Assembly (NCBI GenBank): GCA_964036155.1
Contig: OZ038422.1
Span: 14,345,201-14,409,200, forward strand
Length of the DNA: 64,000 nt
From: Diploscapter coronatus
Taxonomy: Eukaryota; Nematoda; Chromadorea; Rhabditida; Rhabditidae
Direction: 5' to 3'
Shown here: piece by piece, positions 62,942 through 64,000 of the stretch
Position numbering within the stretch: position 1 is the first letter of the stretch
Layout of the letters: each line of letters starts with the position of its first letter
Position numbers and translations under genes: made by a program
Notes under the pieces: generated by a model
What the model was told of the DNA's origin: nothing
The model's input: the letters and a program-made list of their open reading frames with translations, nothing else
The model's database searches: none

Positions 62942-64000
62942 ATGATCGTCGCGCCGGCAATATTCATGATCGTCTACCAGGCGGTAATTCGATCGGTGCA
63001 GAGTGAAGAAGTCTATGAGAATTCGGTACGTTAATGATTTTCATCGAAATCATTTATGTGTTGCCGCCGCCTGCTATTTCTACTTTGTCGTCTATTAATC
63101 GATCAACGCCTGTCAGCACATCTTTGTTTCAGAGTACTTTCACCGTATAGTGACCTAGGTGCAATTAACAGGGTCTCCGTGCACCAAGTTAATCAGTTAT
63201 TCTCTTCTTTATTTATCCAATCGTTTGTACATCCGATTGACATCCTTTCAAGTGTCCGACGGCACTAAGGATCAACGATTACTCATAACCTAAAGTCCAT
63301 CAGCTACTCTCTGCTTCCGCGTCTATTTATCCAAGCTTATACATCCTACATCTTACAATTATCTTTCTTCTTGTAGACATTCGTACCTTTGATTGTTCTC
63401 ACATTAGCGTCACAAGCAAGCGTGATAAGTAGCTGAGCAAAGATACAAAAAGAAACGATGCTCCTATCACGAGGGTTTTTTTTCCGGAAAAACGGTGAAT
63501 TCCTATTCACACAATCTTTAATCGTCAACCTGTTCAATTCGTTAATTTTTAGACCAGTACCGATGTTACGCATAATACGATCTTCACGACGACAACTCCA
63601 TCTACGCTATCAAATTCTACCGCCATAATTCGAGCGAAGCGCCAATGGGGCGGTTATGCAATGGGTGGAATGGGGATGTACGGGGGTTCGTGCTGCTCAT
63701 CGATGGTCGTCATGTCGAGTTGCTGCTCTATGCCCGTACCACAACCAGTACCGGTAAGATTATCCTCCTAGTTTCATAAAAATCGATCATTTTCAGGTCC
63801 CCGTCCCAATGCCAATGCCAATGCCTATGCCGATGGTAAGTCTTTCTTCCAATACTTTCAATATTTTTTTGAAAAGTACCTGGATTCTTCGCTAGTATCT
63901 TCGATATGACGATATAGTTGAGTTCTTCGAAAGGTTGCATCTTTTGATGGTGACACCCAATTTTCATATCTTCACTAAAAAAGATGCCACCTTCTGAGTC
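62942..64000 (+). CDS. Secreted Met/Pro-repeat protein, 5' part
   Basis: Three exons are visible: 62942-63025, 63553-63753 and 63797-63835; the gene runs beyond the window. The N-terminus is hydrophobic (IFMIVYQAVIRSV) and could be a signal peptide. A Thr/Ser/Asn-rich propeptide with NST sites ends at a basic KR site (IIRAKRQWGGY). The mature part is Gly/Met-rich, then has Cys pairs (GSCCSSMVVMSSCC) and a Pro-Val and Pro-Met dipeptide repeat (PMPMPMPMPM). The KRQ processing site matches the one in the divergent Cys/Gln-rich gene. It is probably an extracellular structural protein; the family is unrecognised. Phases of all three exons are zero. The next exon is not resolved before the window ends. 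Confidence 0.6.

Noticed and set aside
1..64000. CRISPR arrays, bacterial operons and ribosome binding sites
   Set aside because: No regularly spaced repeats or Shine-Dalgarno-led genes were seen. Intron structure shows this is eukaryotic nuclear DNA.

Overview
The window looks like nuclear DNA of a free-living-type nematode (Chromadorea, probably Rhabditina). It is AT-rich. Its genes are split by many short introns (often 42-50 bases) with GT donors and mostly TTTCAG acceptors. The recognisable families fit: an sre-type chemoreceptor, a GT92 (former DUF23) glycosyltransferase, an endophilin B orthologue of C. elegans erp-1, an EGR-type zinc-finger factor and nematode-style secreted Cys-rich proteins. 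A sequence differing from the 22-nt C. elegans spliced leader SL1 at one position lies at 36319-36340. Gene models below were built by hand, joining exons by splice sites and codon phase. All frames were summed and checked, but no transcript data were available.

Layout. 1-4.1 kb: mostly non-coding, with a purine-rich tract and some unresolved exon-like stretches. 4.1-6.1 kb: one well-supported small multi-pass membrane protein gene and one weaker candidate, both minus strand. 6.4-7.8 kb: an inverted-repeat element, then an EGR-like transcription factor (+). 12.0-16.9 kb: two secreted or surface protein genes (+). 16.9-36.3 kb: a long AT-rich gene desert with one clear MITE. 36.3-40.5 kb: the SL1-like sequence and a rhodopsin-class GPCR (+). 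41.0-44.1 kb: an sre chemoreceptor (-), convergent with the GPCR, carrying a 90-bp MITE with a 9-bp target duplication in its last intron. 46.1-50.8 kb: a head-to-head pair of type II membrane protein genes, one unrecognised (-) and one GT92 glycosyltransferase (+), 178 bp apart. 53.4-58.4 kb: endophilin B (+), with a 30-nt cassette-like exon and a possible alternative 3' exon. 59.1-60.9 kb: a secreted Cys/Gln-repeat protein (-). 62.9-64.0 kb: the 5' part of a secreted Met/Pro-repeat protein (+), divergent from the previous gene. Both genes have TATA boxes and KRQ cleavage-type sites.

The genes do not form one pathway. Local pairings that may matter are the shared promoter of the two type II membrane proteins, the two adjacent receptor genes, and the two divergent TATA-driven secreted-protein genes. 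The most unusual features are the SL1-like locus, repeated use of GC donors and AAG acceptors, the Trp-to-Phe change in the endophilin SH3 domain, the NPxxY variant in the GPCR, and the exon duplications in the Cys/Gln-rich gene.
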